A DNA stretch of 64,000 nt from contig NZ_QEOL01000001.1 of the NCBI RefSeq assembly GCF_003096715.1, positions 124,001 through 188,000 on the forward strand, written 5' to 3'. Under the pieces are notes generated by a model. It was given only the letters and a program-made list of their open reading frames with translations. It did no database searches and was not told the DNA's origin. Source of the DNA: Paraburkholderia silvatlantica. Lineage in GTDB: Bacteria > Pseudomonadota > Gammaproteobacteria > Burkholderiales > Burkholderiaceae. The stretch's first letter is position 1; every line of letters begins with the position of its first letter. The position numbers and the translations under genes were made by a program. Of the stretch, positions 18,904 through 25,893 are shown piece by piece.

Positions 18904-19137
18904 TTACTTGATGAGTCCCTTCTGTCTTCGGTAGACGTCGGTGGGCAGCCCGCCCCATCCCCAGTTTTCCGTTGGCACCTCTTCGATGACGACGAAGGTC
19001 GCCTCGAGCGGTTTGTTCAACACGTCGAGCAATAGCTGGCTCACACCCTTGATGAGCTGGGCCTTTTCATCCGGCGTGACGGAATCCGTGCCGGGCTTGG
19101 TGCCCTCGCGTGTAACCTGAATGGTGACGATCGGCAT
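18904..19137 (-). CDS. 4-oxalocrotonate tautomerase family protein
   Basis: A 77-residue protein starting MPIVTIQVTREG. After removal of Met the N-terminal Pro1 becomes the catalytic base of the tautomerase superfamily, and the Arg in VTREG is in the position of the conserved substrate-binding Arg. The body (VTPDEKAQLIKGVSQLLLDVL and VVIEEVPTENWGWGG) fits this family closely; the ENWGWGG form is common in small 4-OT paralogues. It would act as a hexamer or dimer of trimers on an enol/keto acid. It follows the SDR gene on the same strand with an 81-bp gap and is probably co-transcribed with it. Confidence 0.92.
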   Translation of the reverse strand: MPIVTIQVTREGTKPGTDSVTPDEKAQLIKGVSQLLLDVLNKPLEATFVVIEEVPTENWGWGGLPTDVYRRQKGLIK

Positions 19138-19218
19138 GTCGCTTTCCTTGATGATGATCGCTGGAAGGAGCGCCGGCAGCCGGCGCTCCTGTTTGGCATC
19201 GATGGTGTGCCGTGCAGC

Positions 19219-19929
19219 TTAGTGGCCGGCGACCTGGCCGCCGTCTACGTGAAGGATTTCGCCGGTCACGAAGGGGGCCGAGTCGAGATAGAGGATGGCG
19301 CTCACAATGTCGCTCATTTCGCCCATATGACCCATCGGGTGCAGCGCGCCAAGTGCCGCGTGCGTTTCGGGCGCGTGCATCGGGGACTTGATGATGCCGG
19401 GCGACACGGCGTTTGCGCGAATGCCGCGCTTTGCATACTCGATCGCCAGCGAACGCGTAGCGGCGGCGAGACCGCCCTTGGTCAGCGAGGCCAGCACCGA
19501 CGGCACGCCGTCGATCGCGTGGTCGACGAGCGTCGTCGTGATACTGAGGACGTGACCGCTCTCCTGCTTTTCCATCTGCGCAACAGCGAGCTGCGTGATA
19601 TGGAAGAAACCGTCGAGGTTGGTGCCCGTGATCGCCGCGTAGTCTTCCGCGGTGTATTGCGTGAACGGCTTCGCCACGAAAATGCCCGCGTTGTTGATGA
19701 GCGTATCGACGCGGCCAAAACGCGAGACGGCCGTTTCGATGACACGGCGGGCCGTGGCCGGGTCGGCGATATCGCCGGCCACTGCGACGAGATCGCTATC
19801 GTCAGTCTGTTTGATGTTGCGCGAGGTCGCGACCACCTTGTGGCCGAGTGCGCGGAATGCCCTGGCCGTTTCGGCGCCGATGCCTTGCGATGCGCCAGTG
19901 ATCACGATGACTTTGGGGGATTGGCTCAT
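19219..19929 (-). CDS. SDR-family protein lacking the catalytic Tyr
   Basis: A 236-residue SDR with an intact cofactor site (TGASQGIG at residues 12-19 and NNAG near 86) and the usual C-terminal end VTGEILHVDGGQ. At the catalytic position the expected YxxxK reads A-S-L-T-K (VLASLTKGG): the Lys stays but Tyr is replaced by Ala. The upstream Ser is replaced by Thr-rich sequence (SITTTLVDH). Classical SDR chemistry is therefore doubtful. It may bind NAD(P) without normal reduction, use another residue, or act as a regulator. It is probably the first gene of an operon with the tautomerase. Confidence 0.9.
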   Translation of the reverse strand: MSQSPKVIVITGASQGIGAETARAFRALGHKVVATSRNIKQTDDSDLVAVAGDIADPATARRVIETAVSRFGRVDTLINNAGIFVAKPFTQYTAEDYAAITGTNLDGFFHITQLAVAQMEKQESGHVLSITTTLVDHAIDGVPSVLASLTKGGLAAATRSLAIEYAKRGIRANAVSPGIIKSPMHAPETHAALGALHPMGHMGEMSDIVSAILYLDSAPFVTGEILHVDGGQVAGH

Positions 19930-20332
19930 ATAAACCTCGACGTAAGTGGGACTCTGTTTCCGATCGGGCTTGCTGCTCCGATGTCGACCAATTTACGCAT
20001 CCACGCCCCCAGTTTGAATACAGGACGCGGACAAACAGTTGTGAGTCGCAGGAACAAATGGGAGCAAGCTGGATACGACAGGCAGCGCGCGGCGAAAAGA
20101 TCATACGAATGATGCCTGTTTCACTTGGGATAGCTGAATAAACAGGAGCGGCATGCCAGCGTGGGTGCTCAATAGCGCAGGCATTCAGGCGGTGGACATG
20201 CGTAGCGGCATCCGCCGTTTTCGCGGCAAGCCGCGAATGAATCGGCACGGACTGCGCCGATTTTCCGGAGTCGAAAGTTCAGGCGCGTGGACGCGAGGGC
20301 TTCGAGACGATTCATGGACCCTCCCTGGTTGA
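19930..20332. other. Intergenic region without a supported gene
   Basis: A 403-bp stretch between the SDR and the MocR gene, both on the minus strand. The part next to the SDR should carry its promoter. A compact palindrome, TTCGCGGC-AA-GCCGCGAA (20220-20237), is present and could be a protein site. Open frames here lack ribosome-binding sites and look like antisense noise. Confidence 0.4.
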
Positions 20333-21781
20333 TCACGTTCGCCCACACACCTCGGGATGGACGAGTAGTTCGCCGAGCGTGCGGATCGCCTCATCGATGC
20401 GCTGCGACCACGGATGACCGTAATTGAGCCGGATGCAGTTTTCGAACGCATGTGACGCGGAAAAGAGCGGGCCGGGCGCGACGCTGATGCCGCGTTCGAC
20501 AGCAAGCCGATGCAGCGCCATCGCGTCGATGCGCTCGCGGAAGGTGAGCCACAGAAAATACCCGCCCTCGGGCCGCGTGTAGTGCGTGCCTTCAGGCAGC
20601 CACCGGCGGATCGCCTCGATCATTGCATCGCGCTGCGTTTGCATCGCGAGCCGGATCTTCTTCAAGTGACGCTCGTAGCCTCCGTGCTCCAGATAATCGG
20701 CAATGCCAGCCTGCGCGGGGATGCTCGCCGAGATCGTCGTCATGAGTTTGAGGCGCTGCACGCGCTCGGCGAAGCGCCCGGCGCTCGCCCAGCCCACGCG
20801 ATAGCCCGGCGCCAGGTTCTTCGAAAACGAGCCGCAATGCATGACGAGGCCGCGCCGGTCGAACGCGATAGCCGGCGGCGGATAGTTTGGCGCGTAGTGC
20901 AGCTCGCCGTACACATCGTCTTCGATGAGCGGGACTTCGTGTTTCGCGAGCAGCTCGACTAACGCTTCTTTCTTCGAAGCCGACAACGTGACGCCCGTGG
21001 GGTTCTGGAAATTCGTCATGAACCAGCAGGCGCGAATGGGGTGCTTCTCCAGCGCTTGCGCCAGCGCGTCGAGGTCGAGCCCTGTCGCGGTATGTACCGG
21101 AATTTCTACGGCGCGCAGGCCAAGCCGTTCGATTGCCTGAAGCGCGGCATAAAAGCCCGGTGACTCCACCGCGACGATATCGCCGGGCTGCGTGACCGCC
21201 ATCAGGCAAAGATTGAGCGCTTCCAGTGCGCCGTTCGTGATGATGATGTCTTCGGCCGGCTGCGAGATGCCAACGCGCATGTAGCGCAGCGCGATTTGCC
21301 GGCGCAGGTTCTCGTTGCCCGGCGGCAGGTCGACCACCGTGCTCCACGGGCTCACGCTGCGCGCGGCCTGGCCGAGCGATTTCGCTAACCGCGAGAGCGG
21401 AAAGAGCAACGGGGAAGGGAATGCGGAGCCGAGCGGCACGATGCCGGGGCGCTTGGCGGCGTCGAGCACCGAAAACACGAGTTCGCTGATATCGACGGTG
21501 GCCGTTTCGCCCGTCGTTGCGCGCGAATCCGCCTTGGCAGGCTTCGAGGCCGGCGCCACGTAGTAGCCCGAACGTTCTTCGGCACGCACGAGGCCCCACT
21601 GTTCGAGCACGTAGTAAGCGCGCGCCGCCGTGGACTGGCTCACGCCGTGCTGCGCAATGATCTGCCGCAGCGACGGCATGCGCGAGCCCGGCTTCAGGTT
21701 GCCCGAGCGAATCTCGGCGGCCATGCTCTGTGCGAGGCGTTCGTAGCGTGTCATGCGTTCTGGCTCTTCCAGTGCTGTCAT
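20333..21781 (-). CDS. MocR/PdxR-type regulator (GntR HTH plus aminotransferase domain)
   Basis: A 482-residue MocR-family protein. Residues about 10-80 form a GntR winged helix (MPSLRQIIAQHGVSQSTAAR) and residues about 110-475 a fold-type I aminotransferase. The PLP Schiff-base Lys lies in GSFSKNLAPGYRVGW, and the Asp/Tyr cofactor contacts are seen in IEDDVYGE. It is fused as a regulator, not a free transaminase. The start at 21781 is the first ATG; a later ATG at 21754 is possible, and the TTG further upstream is unlikely. No partner gene is divergent and close, so its target is unclear. Confidence 0.9.
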   Translation of the reverse strand: MTALEEPERMTRYERLAQSMAAEIRSGNLKPGSRMPSLRQIIAQHGVSQSTAARAYYVLEQWGLVRAEERSGYYVAPASKPAKADSRATTGETATVDISELVFSVLDAAKRPGIVPLGSAFPSPLLFPLSRLAKSLGQAARSVSPWSTVVDLPPGNENLRRQIALRYMRVGISQPAEDIIITNGALEALNLCLMAVTQPGDIVAVESPGFYAALQAIERLGLRAVEIPVHTATGLDLDALAQALEKHPIRACWFMTNFQNPTGVTLSASKKEALVELLAKHEVPLIEDDVYGELHYAPNYPPPAIAFDRRGLVMHCGSFSKNLAPGYRVGWASAGRFAERVQRLKLMTTISASIPAQAGIADYLEHGGYERHLKKIRLAMQTQRDAMIEAIRRWLPEGTHYTRPEGGYFLWLTFRERIDAMALHRLAVERGISVAPGPLFSASHAFENCIRLNYGHPWSQRIDEAIRTLGELLVHPEVCGRT

Positions 21782-21973
21782 GGGTGGACTCGTGCGTTTC
21801 GTGTAGCGTGCGGGACCGGGATACCGATCTGCTGCGCTCAATTATGCGTCGACTGCTTCTATACGGCCTTGCTGCGAGGACGCATCATTGCGGACAGTGC
21901 GCATCGCAGGCCGGGTCTGTTCTCCCGGGATGCGCCGGGATTACTGCGCGAGTGCCTGGATCATCACCTAAAC

Positions 21974-21996
21974 CCGCAGTGCTTGCGGCTCTTTTT
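21974..21996 (+). terminator. Intrinsic terminator (first of two)
   Basis: A 5-bp stem CCGCA / TGCGG (21974-21978 with 21984-21988) closes a 5-base loop and is followed by CTCTTTTT. It faces right, with no annotated plus-strand gene upstream since the esterase gene. Confidence 0.55.
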
Positions 21997-22018
21997 GCCT
22001 GTAGCGTGGCAAGCCTTT

Positions 22019-22050
22019 CGCCCCGGTGCGCGAGTACCGGGGCGTTTCTT
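22019..22050 (+). terminator. Intrinsic terminator (second of two)
   Basis: A strong 9-bp perfect stem, CGCCCCGGT / ACCGGGGCG (22019-22027 with 22036-22044), with an 8-base loop and then TTTCTTT. It lies 23 bp beyond the first terminator and faces the same way, forming a tandem terminator. Confidence 0.7.
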
Positions 22051-22166
22051 TATGCGGCGGCGGAACGTGCCTGCTGCATCGCTCAGATTGTTCGCAACTG
22101 CTGCTTTTTTTGCCTCCGGCGAAGTTCGAACATAGACCCATCGAATCGAGACCGATGGAGAACATG

Positions 22167-22370
22167 ATGGAACTCGTACGCATGGTGCGCATGGTCCTGT
22201 GGAGCTTCTTTGGCGTGCGCAAGAGCGCGTCACACGAAGCCGATCTGGCGAATATCAACTTCAGCTGGCTGCCGTTCGTGGCCGTTGGGCTGGCGGCGCT
22301 GATTGGCGCCTGCATATTGGGCGTGGTGCTGCTGGTCGCGCATTCTACGGGAACCGCGCAAGGGTTCTGA
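22167..22370 (+). CDS. Small membrane protein, DUF2970 family
   Basis: A 67-residue protein with an amphipathic start (MELVRMVRMVLWSFFGVRKS) and one transmembrane helix near the C-terminus (about residues 37-58, LPFVAVGLAALIGACILGVV). The pattern WSFFGVRK...HEADLANI matches DUF2970, a family found mainly in Betaproteobacteria next to respiratory or quality-control genes. The start at 22167 is preferred because GGAG stands six bases upstream; ATG at 22155 or 22164 would add a few residues. Function unknown. It is transcribed toward the MarR gene but ends before that gene's own promoter. Confidence 0.82.
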   Translation: MELVRMVRMVLWSFFGVRKSASHEADLANINFSWLPFVAVGLAALIGACILGVVLLVAHSTGTAQGF

Positions 22371-22382
22371 GCGCTCCTCGCA

Positions 22383-22429
22383 GAGATATGAAGGTTATCT
22401 TTGCAGTTTACCTTCATATCTCCTAGAAT
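22383..22429 (+). promoter_or_regulatory. MarR promoter with overlapping 13-bp inverted repeat
   Basis: TTGCAG (22401-22406), a 17-base spacer and TAGAAT (22424-22429) form a good sigma70 promoter. The expected transcription start, about seven bases after the -10, is at or next to the ATG at 22436, and no separate ribosome-binding site exists, so the mRNA is probably leaderless. A perfect inverted repeat, GAGATATGAAGGT (22383-22395) and ACCTTCATATCTC (22410-22422), surrounds the -35 and fills the spacer, as expected for an autorepressing MarR operator. Confidence 0.7.
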
Positions 22430-22435
22430 GCGGGG

Positions 22436-22888
22436 ATGACCGAAAGCGCTCAAACTCCTCCTCCCGACATCGCCGCGTCACTTGCCGGCGACCTTCGCGC
22501 CCTGGTTGGACAACTGCGCCGCCGCTTTCGCGAGCAGGCGATGCTCGGCGACTTCACGCCGTCCCAGATGGCCGTGCTGCAGCGGCTCGAACGCGAGGGG
22601 CCTTCCACGGTATCGAACCTCGCGCGCGCGGAGGGCATGCGCCCGCAGTCGATGGGCACGCTCATCGCGCCGCTCGAGGCGGCGGGCCATATCGGTGGCG
22701 CGCCGGACCCCAATGACGGACGCCAGACGCTCTGGTCGCTCACCGACACCTTTCGCGAGTGGCTCAAGGAAGGGCGCGCGGCCCGCCAGGACTGGCTCTC
22801 GCGCAGGATAGAGGCGCGTCTTTCCGGCGCCGAGCAGCAACAGCTAGCCGCCGCAGTCGAGCTGCTCAAGCGGCTCGTGGCCGACTAA
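22436..22888 (+). CDS. MarR-family transcriptional regulator
   Basis: A 150-residue winged-helix protein: dimerisation helices at both ends, and the helix-turn-helix plus wing in the middle (FTPSQMAVLQRLEREGP, TVSNLARAEGMRPQSMGTLI, then the wing around DPNDGRQTLWSLT, which keeps the Asp-x-Arg wing contact). It probably represses its own promoter and the MFS exporter gene, which begins 14 bp after its stop. The ligand would be a phenolic or another pump substrate. The mRNA appears leaderless. Confidence 0.92.
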   Translation: MTESAQTPPPDIAASLAGDLRALVGQLRRRFREQAMLGDFTPSQMAVLQRLEREGPSTVSNLARAEGMRPQSMGTLIAPLEAAGHIGGAPDPNDGRQTLWSLTDTFREWLKEGRAARQDWLSRRIEARLSGAEQQQLAAAVELLKRLVAD

Positions 22889-22902
22889 GGCGAGGCGGCC
22901 AC

Positions 22903-24126
22903 ATGGGCGCTCCCGCATCGGGGTTCTTCCGTTCGCTCAGAACTTACAACTATCGCGTGTGGGCGTCGGGCGCGCTCGTCTCGAACGTCGGCACGTGGAT
23001 GCAGCGCACGGCGCAAGACTGGCTCGTGCTCACCGGGCTCACGCATCACAGCGCGGCGGCCGTGGGCATCGTGATGGGCTTGCAGTTCGGCCCGCAAATG
23101 CTGTTCATGCCCTGGTCGGGCTTCGCCGCCGACCACTTCGACCAGCGCAAGCTGCTCATGGTCACGCAGGCGCTGCTCGGCACGCTTGCCATTGCACTGG
23201 GCGTGCTCACGGCGTCAGGGCTCGTGCAGCTTTGGCACGTGTACGTGTTCGCGTTCCTGTTCGGCTGCACGACGGCATTCGATTCGCCGGTGCGGCAAAC
23301 CTTCGTCTCGGAGCTGGTGGGCGACGCCGACCTTTCCAATGCCGTCGCGCTCAATTCCACCTCGTTCAACGCCGCGCGCATGATCGGCCCGGCCGTGGCG
23401 GGGCTTGTGATCGCATCGGTGGGCGTGGGCTGGGCCTTCCTGCTCAATGGGCTTTCGTTCGTCGCCGTGCTGATCTCGCTGACGCGTCTGCGCGTGGACG
23501 AGCTGCGTTCGGCGAAGCTCAAGCGACCAGCGAAGGGCGGTATTGCCGCGGGATTCCGCTACGTGTGGGCGCGCCCCGACCTGCGGGCCATCCTCGTCAT
23601 GCTGTTCCTGATCGGCACCTTCGGGCTGAACTTTCCGATCTTCATCTCGACGATGGCCGTGAACGTCTTTCACGCCGATGCGGGACGCTACGGACTCCTT
23701 TCTTCCATGATGGCCGTGGGCACCATGAGCGGCGCCTTCTTCGGCGCAGGGCGCAGCCATCCGCGTTTCATCTCGCTGCTGTTCGCGTCTACGGCGTTCG
23801 GGGCGGGGTGCCTGCTGGCGTCCGTTGCGCCGGGCTACTGGTGGTTCGGCGGCGCGCTCGTGATGATCGGCATCGCGGCGCTCACGTTCACCACCGAAAC
23901 CAACAGCCTCATGCAGCTTTCCACTGAGCCTGGCATGCGTGGCCGCGTGTTGGCGATCCGCCTCGCCGTGGCACTGGGCGGCACGCCCATCGGCGCGCCG
24001 ATCGTGGGGTGGGTCGCCGACCACTGGGGGCCGCGCTGGGCCTTGCTGGTAGGCGCGGCGTCCGGCTTCGCGGCGGCGATCGTCGCGGCCCGCACGCTCG
24101 CGCGGCGGGCGCACGAGAAGTCATAG
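22903..24126 (+). CDS. MFS exporter, MFS_3 (EntS-like) family
   Basis: A 407-residue transporter with about twelve membrane segments. The start is set at 22903, right after the MarR stop; the same frame is open upstream but only as overlap with marR. The N-terminus (FFRSLRTYNYRVWASGALVSN) and VGTWMQRTAQDWLV are typical of the EntS/MFS_3 branch, which exports siderophores and drugs. Motif A reads FAADHFDQRKLL, a variant with acidic and basic ends kept. It is coupled to the MarR gene, so induction by a toxic compound is the simplest model. Confidence 0.92.
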   Translation: MGAPASGFFRSLRTYNYRVWASGALVSNVGTWMQRTAQDWLVLTGLTHHSAAAVGIVMGLQFGPQMLFMPWSGFAADHFDQRKLLMVTQALLGTLAIALGVLTASGLVQLWHVYVFAFLFGCTTAFDSPVRQTFVSELVGDADLSNAVALNSTSFNAARMIGPAVAGLVIASVGVGWAFLLNGLSFVAVLISLTRLRVDELRSAKLKRPAKGGIAAGFRYVWARPDLRAILVMLFLIGTFGLNFPIFISTMAVNVFHADAGRYGLLSSMMAVGTMSGAFFGAGRSHPRFISLLFASTAFGAGCLLASVAPGYWWFGGALVMIGIAALTFTTETNSLMQLSTEPGMRGRVLAIRLAVALGGTPIGAPIVGWVADHWGPRWALLVGAASGFAAAIVAARTLARRAHEKS

Positions 24127-24235
24127 GGCGCCGAAGCTCGCCAACGCGCTCGCCGATGCCGCGCTCGACGACGTGGCATAACACGGTGGTACGGGCAAAA
24201 AGAAAACACCCGTGCGGGACGTCTGTTCGTGTCGC

Positions 24236-24493
24236 CTATGATCTCGTTCGACAGTACCGCCATAGCTTCATGATTGCCACATAGGCGAGCACGGCCACGA
24301 ACAGTTCGATAGTCATCCACACCCCGATATACAAATCCTCGGGATCGCGGACACCAAGCCAATCCGAAGCCCGCCACCAGGCATCCGCTTCGCCTTCGGT
24401 CCACGTATGGTATGGCCGGACATAACGAAATGAAAGTAGAGACAGCCCGACAAACAGTGCGATCTTGAATAGCCTATGGACAAGTGTTGCCAT
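24236..24493 (-). CDS. Two-helix membrane protein, candidate immunity protein of the DUF2778 effector
   Basis: An 85-residue protein with two hydrophobic helices (about residues 9-25 and 58-77) separated by a ~32-residue loop rich in Trp, Asp and Glu (WTEGEADAWWRASDW). With the N-terminus inside, the loop would face the periplasm, where the upstream effector should act. The ATG at 24493 lies inside the 3' end of the effector gene (20-bp overlap), the usual arrangement for effector and immunity pairs; a TTG at 24526 is a less likely start. I do not recognise the family. Base composition is lower in GC than flanking genes, like the rest of the cassette. Confidence 0.7.
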   Translation of the reverse strand: MATLVHRLFKIALFVGLSLLSFRYVRPYHTWTEGEADAWWRASDWLGVRDPEDLYIGVWMTIELFVAVLAYVAIMKLWRYCRTRS

Positions 24494-24992
24494 ATGTGAT
24501 GACCTGGATTGTTCCGTATGCACCAAGCCCCGAATTGCCAGCCGGGATTGTCCTGGTGGTCAATAGTGCCGTTCGGATTCTCAGGAAATCAACACGGCTC
24601 GGCAACGTAATGCAGCCGAGAGAAATGCCCCGGCCACCTGCTGGATGCAACCGGAACTGTCCACGCTTGACGCCATTAACCCACGTCTCGTCGTCAATCA
24701 TCCCGTCATCCCGATACAGTGCGAACCACTCACTATGATCGGATGGATTTCCATCATAGGCATTCCACGCATCTTTTATCCACGCTAATGCCTTGGAGCC
24801 TGCACCGCCACCAGGGCGAGTAACGATCCAGTATTTACCAGCGGGAATCGGCCCTTTGCCAACTACCGCTGTGCATCCACCCCGATTGCGATATATCTGA
24901 TCACCCGAGTACGCATCGAATGTACCCAAGCCATCAATGGTAAGGGGCGACAGGTGTTTATTATTCACCAGAAATTTACCGGTATAAGTCAT
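24474..24992 (-). CDS. Tlde1-like (DUF2778) L,D-transpeptidase-fold type VI effector
   Basis: A 172-residue protein with no signal peptide. The start reads like a wrapped wrench-type substrate (LTIDGLGTFDAYSGD), followed by GPIPAGKYWIV, and the L,D-transpeptidase-like signature H116 to C127 in LHPAGGRGISLGCITL, with the conserved SLGC. DUF2778 includes Tlde1, a type VI effector that cuts or exchanges D-amino acids on peptidoglycan stems of the target cell. It begins 12 bp after the Hcp gene and overlaps the putative immunity gene, so cargo loading through Hcp is likely. Two Cys outside the motif (C40 and C171) are present. Antibacterial activity is inferred. Confidence 0.87.
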   Translation of the reverse strand: MTYTGKFLVNNKHLSPLTIDGLGTFDAYSGDQIYRNRGGCTAVVGKGPIPAGKYWIVTRPGGGAGSKALAWIKDAWNAYDGNPSDHSEWFALYRDDGMIDDETWVNGVKRGQFRLHPAGGRGISLGCITLPSRVDFLRIRTALLTTRTIPAGNSGLGAYGTIQVITYGNTCP

Positions 24993-25004
24993 CGTAATTC
25001 CAAC

Positions 25005-25490
25005 CTAACCACGTTCATTCCACGAATCGGTGTATTTGATATTGCCGTCAAGGTAATGCCACGTGATCCGGTCATACATCATGGAGACGGCCTCAACATG
25101 ATTGAGCGCGGAAGCCTCCGACAATCTGGTATTCGTCATTCCGGGATTAACGCCGCAGACCTTTACGCCTTCGAGTAGCATGACGAAATAAATCTCTTCC
25201 TTGCCCGCATCGTTAATGCGATACCACTTGATTTCAGCCGATTGAAGCGTTTGTCCCTTTGCCACAGCTTTGTAAAGATAGGGCGTCGCTGCGTCGAATT
25301 CCTTTTCGAATGCAACCGGCGAGTGCGCACGCGCGCCGGTGACCTTGCCGTTAGCAGCATCAACTGGAAGATTTACCCCGTGTCCAAAGCTTATGATTTC
25401 AATGCTTCCTTCGCGATCCTGAACGGTTGACGAGCCTTTGATGTTTGCACCGCCATCGTCTTTAAGCCACATATGTGCAGGAATTGGCAT
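25005..25490 (-). CDS. hcp: Hcp, type VI secretion tube protein (TssD)
   Basis: A 161-residue Hcp. It starts MPIPAHMWLKDDGGANIKGS and shows the family core FGHGVNLPVD, HSPVAFEKEFDAATPYLYKA, and LKWYR-like IKWYRINDAGKEEIYFVML, ending with IDW-like ITWHYLDG. Hcp forms hexameric rings that stack into the inner tube and can carry small effectors in the ring lumen. No other structural T6SS genes are present in this window, so this is an auxiliary hcp that must use an apparatus encoded elsewhere. An AAAGGAA lies 11 bases before the ATG. GC content is clearly below the surrounding genes, as is the AT-rich upstream region. Confidence 0.92.
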   Translation of the reverse strand: MPIPAHMWLKDDGGANIKGSSTVQDREGSIEIISFGHGVNLPVDAANGKVTGARAHSPVAFEKEFDAATPYLYKAVAKGQTLQSAEIKWYRINDAGKEEIYFVMLLEGVKVCGVNPGMTNTRLSEASALNHVEAVSMMYDRITWHYLDGNIKYTDSWNERG

Positions 25491-25656
25491 ATCGAAAACA
25501 TTCCTTTGAAAAGGTACAATTGGAATTACATCTTATGCGCGATTCAATTTGAGTTCGTAATTGTTAGACGATGAAATTTTGATGAGAAACCTTGTATTTT
25601 ACAAAAATTGACAAAAAAGGAGATCCAGCGCAAAAAAACGCCCCTATGCAGTAAAG
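25491..25656. promoter_or_regulatory. AT-rich region upstream of hcp
   Basis: A strongly AT-rich stretch (for example runs of A and T at 25590-25640) that must contain the hcp promoter on the minus strand. TAAGAT on that strand near 25529-25534 could be a -10 box, but no good -35 partner was seen, nor a -24/-12 sigma54 pair. AT-rich promoters of this kind are common H-NS-type silencing targets. Confidence 0.35.
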
Positions 25657-25687
25657 CCGTTCAGTTCAGCCTGGACGGTATTTTTTG
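25657..25687 (+). terminator. Intrinsic terminator bordering the hcp island
   Basis: CCGTTCAG (25657-25664) pairs with CTGGACGG (25671-25678) with one G-U pair and a 6-base loop, followed by TATTTTTTG. It faces right and has no plus-strand gene before it within the island, so it may be the leftover end of a lost gene. Confidence 0.55.
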
Positions 25688-25689
25688 TT

Positions 25690-25893
25690 TGCACCGTAAG
25701 AGGTGGTTGTAAACAGCGCGCCAAGCTGCTAACTTGGCGGCGCGATGCTCTCCAGCCGCTCGAGGGCAGCGACGCGCTGAAGGGTGCGACGCTGTGGAGC
25801 CGCGATGTGACGCTGGGTCAGGGCCCGACACTGAAGGTATCTGAACCGATCGACAGCGCGGCAACCTGGGTGGGCGTGGCGGAAGCGCTCGCC
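25690..25893 (+). pseudogene. Unidentified coding remnant at the island border
   Basis: After the AT-rich island the composition jumps to high GC and a plus-strand frame reads like real protein for about 60 residues (LEGSDALKGATLWSRDVTLG, then SEPIDSAATWVGVAEALALL). There is no start codon with a ribosome-binding site, and the frame runs without a natural stop into the end of the convergent MFS gene. I cannot name the family. It looks like an internal piece of a gene cut by whatever event placed the hcp cassette here. Confidence 0.35.

Larger units (their letters stand above)
21782..22166. other. Intergenic region with two tandem intrinsic terminators
   Basis: A 385-bp stretch between the MocR gene (minus) and the DUF2970 gene (plus). 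Apart from the two plus-strand terminators listed separately, no gene was recognised. The part upstream of the first terminator (about 21842-21973) has no protein-coding look but must be transcribed rightward if the terminators are used, so it may hold a small RNA. Confidence 0.4.

Noticed and set aside
24127..24182. An 18-residue coding-like trace (APKLANALADAALDD) after the MFS gene
   Set aside because: Too short to name; mentioned only as a possible scar of the island border.
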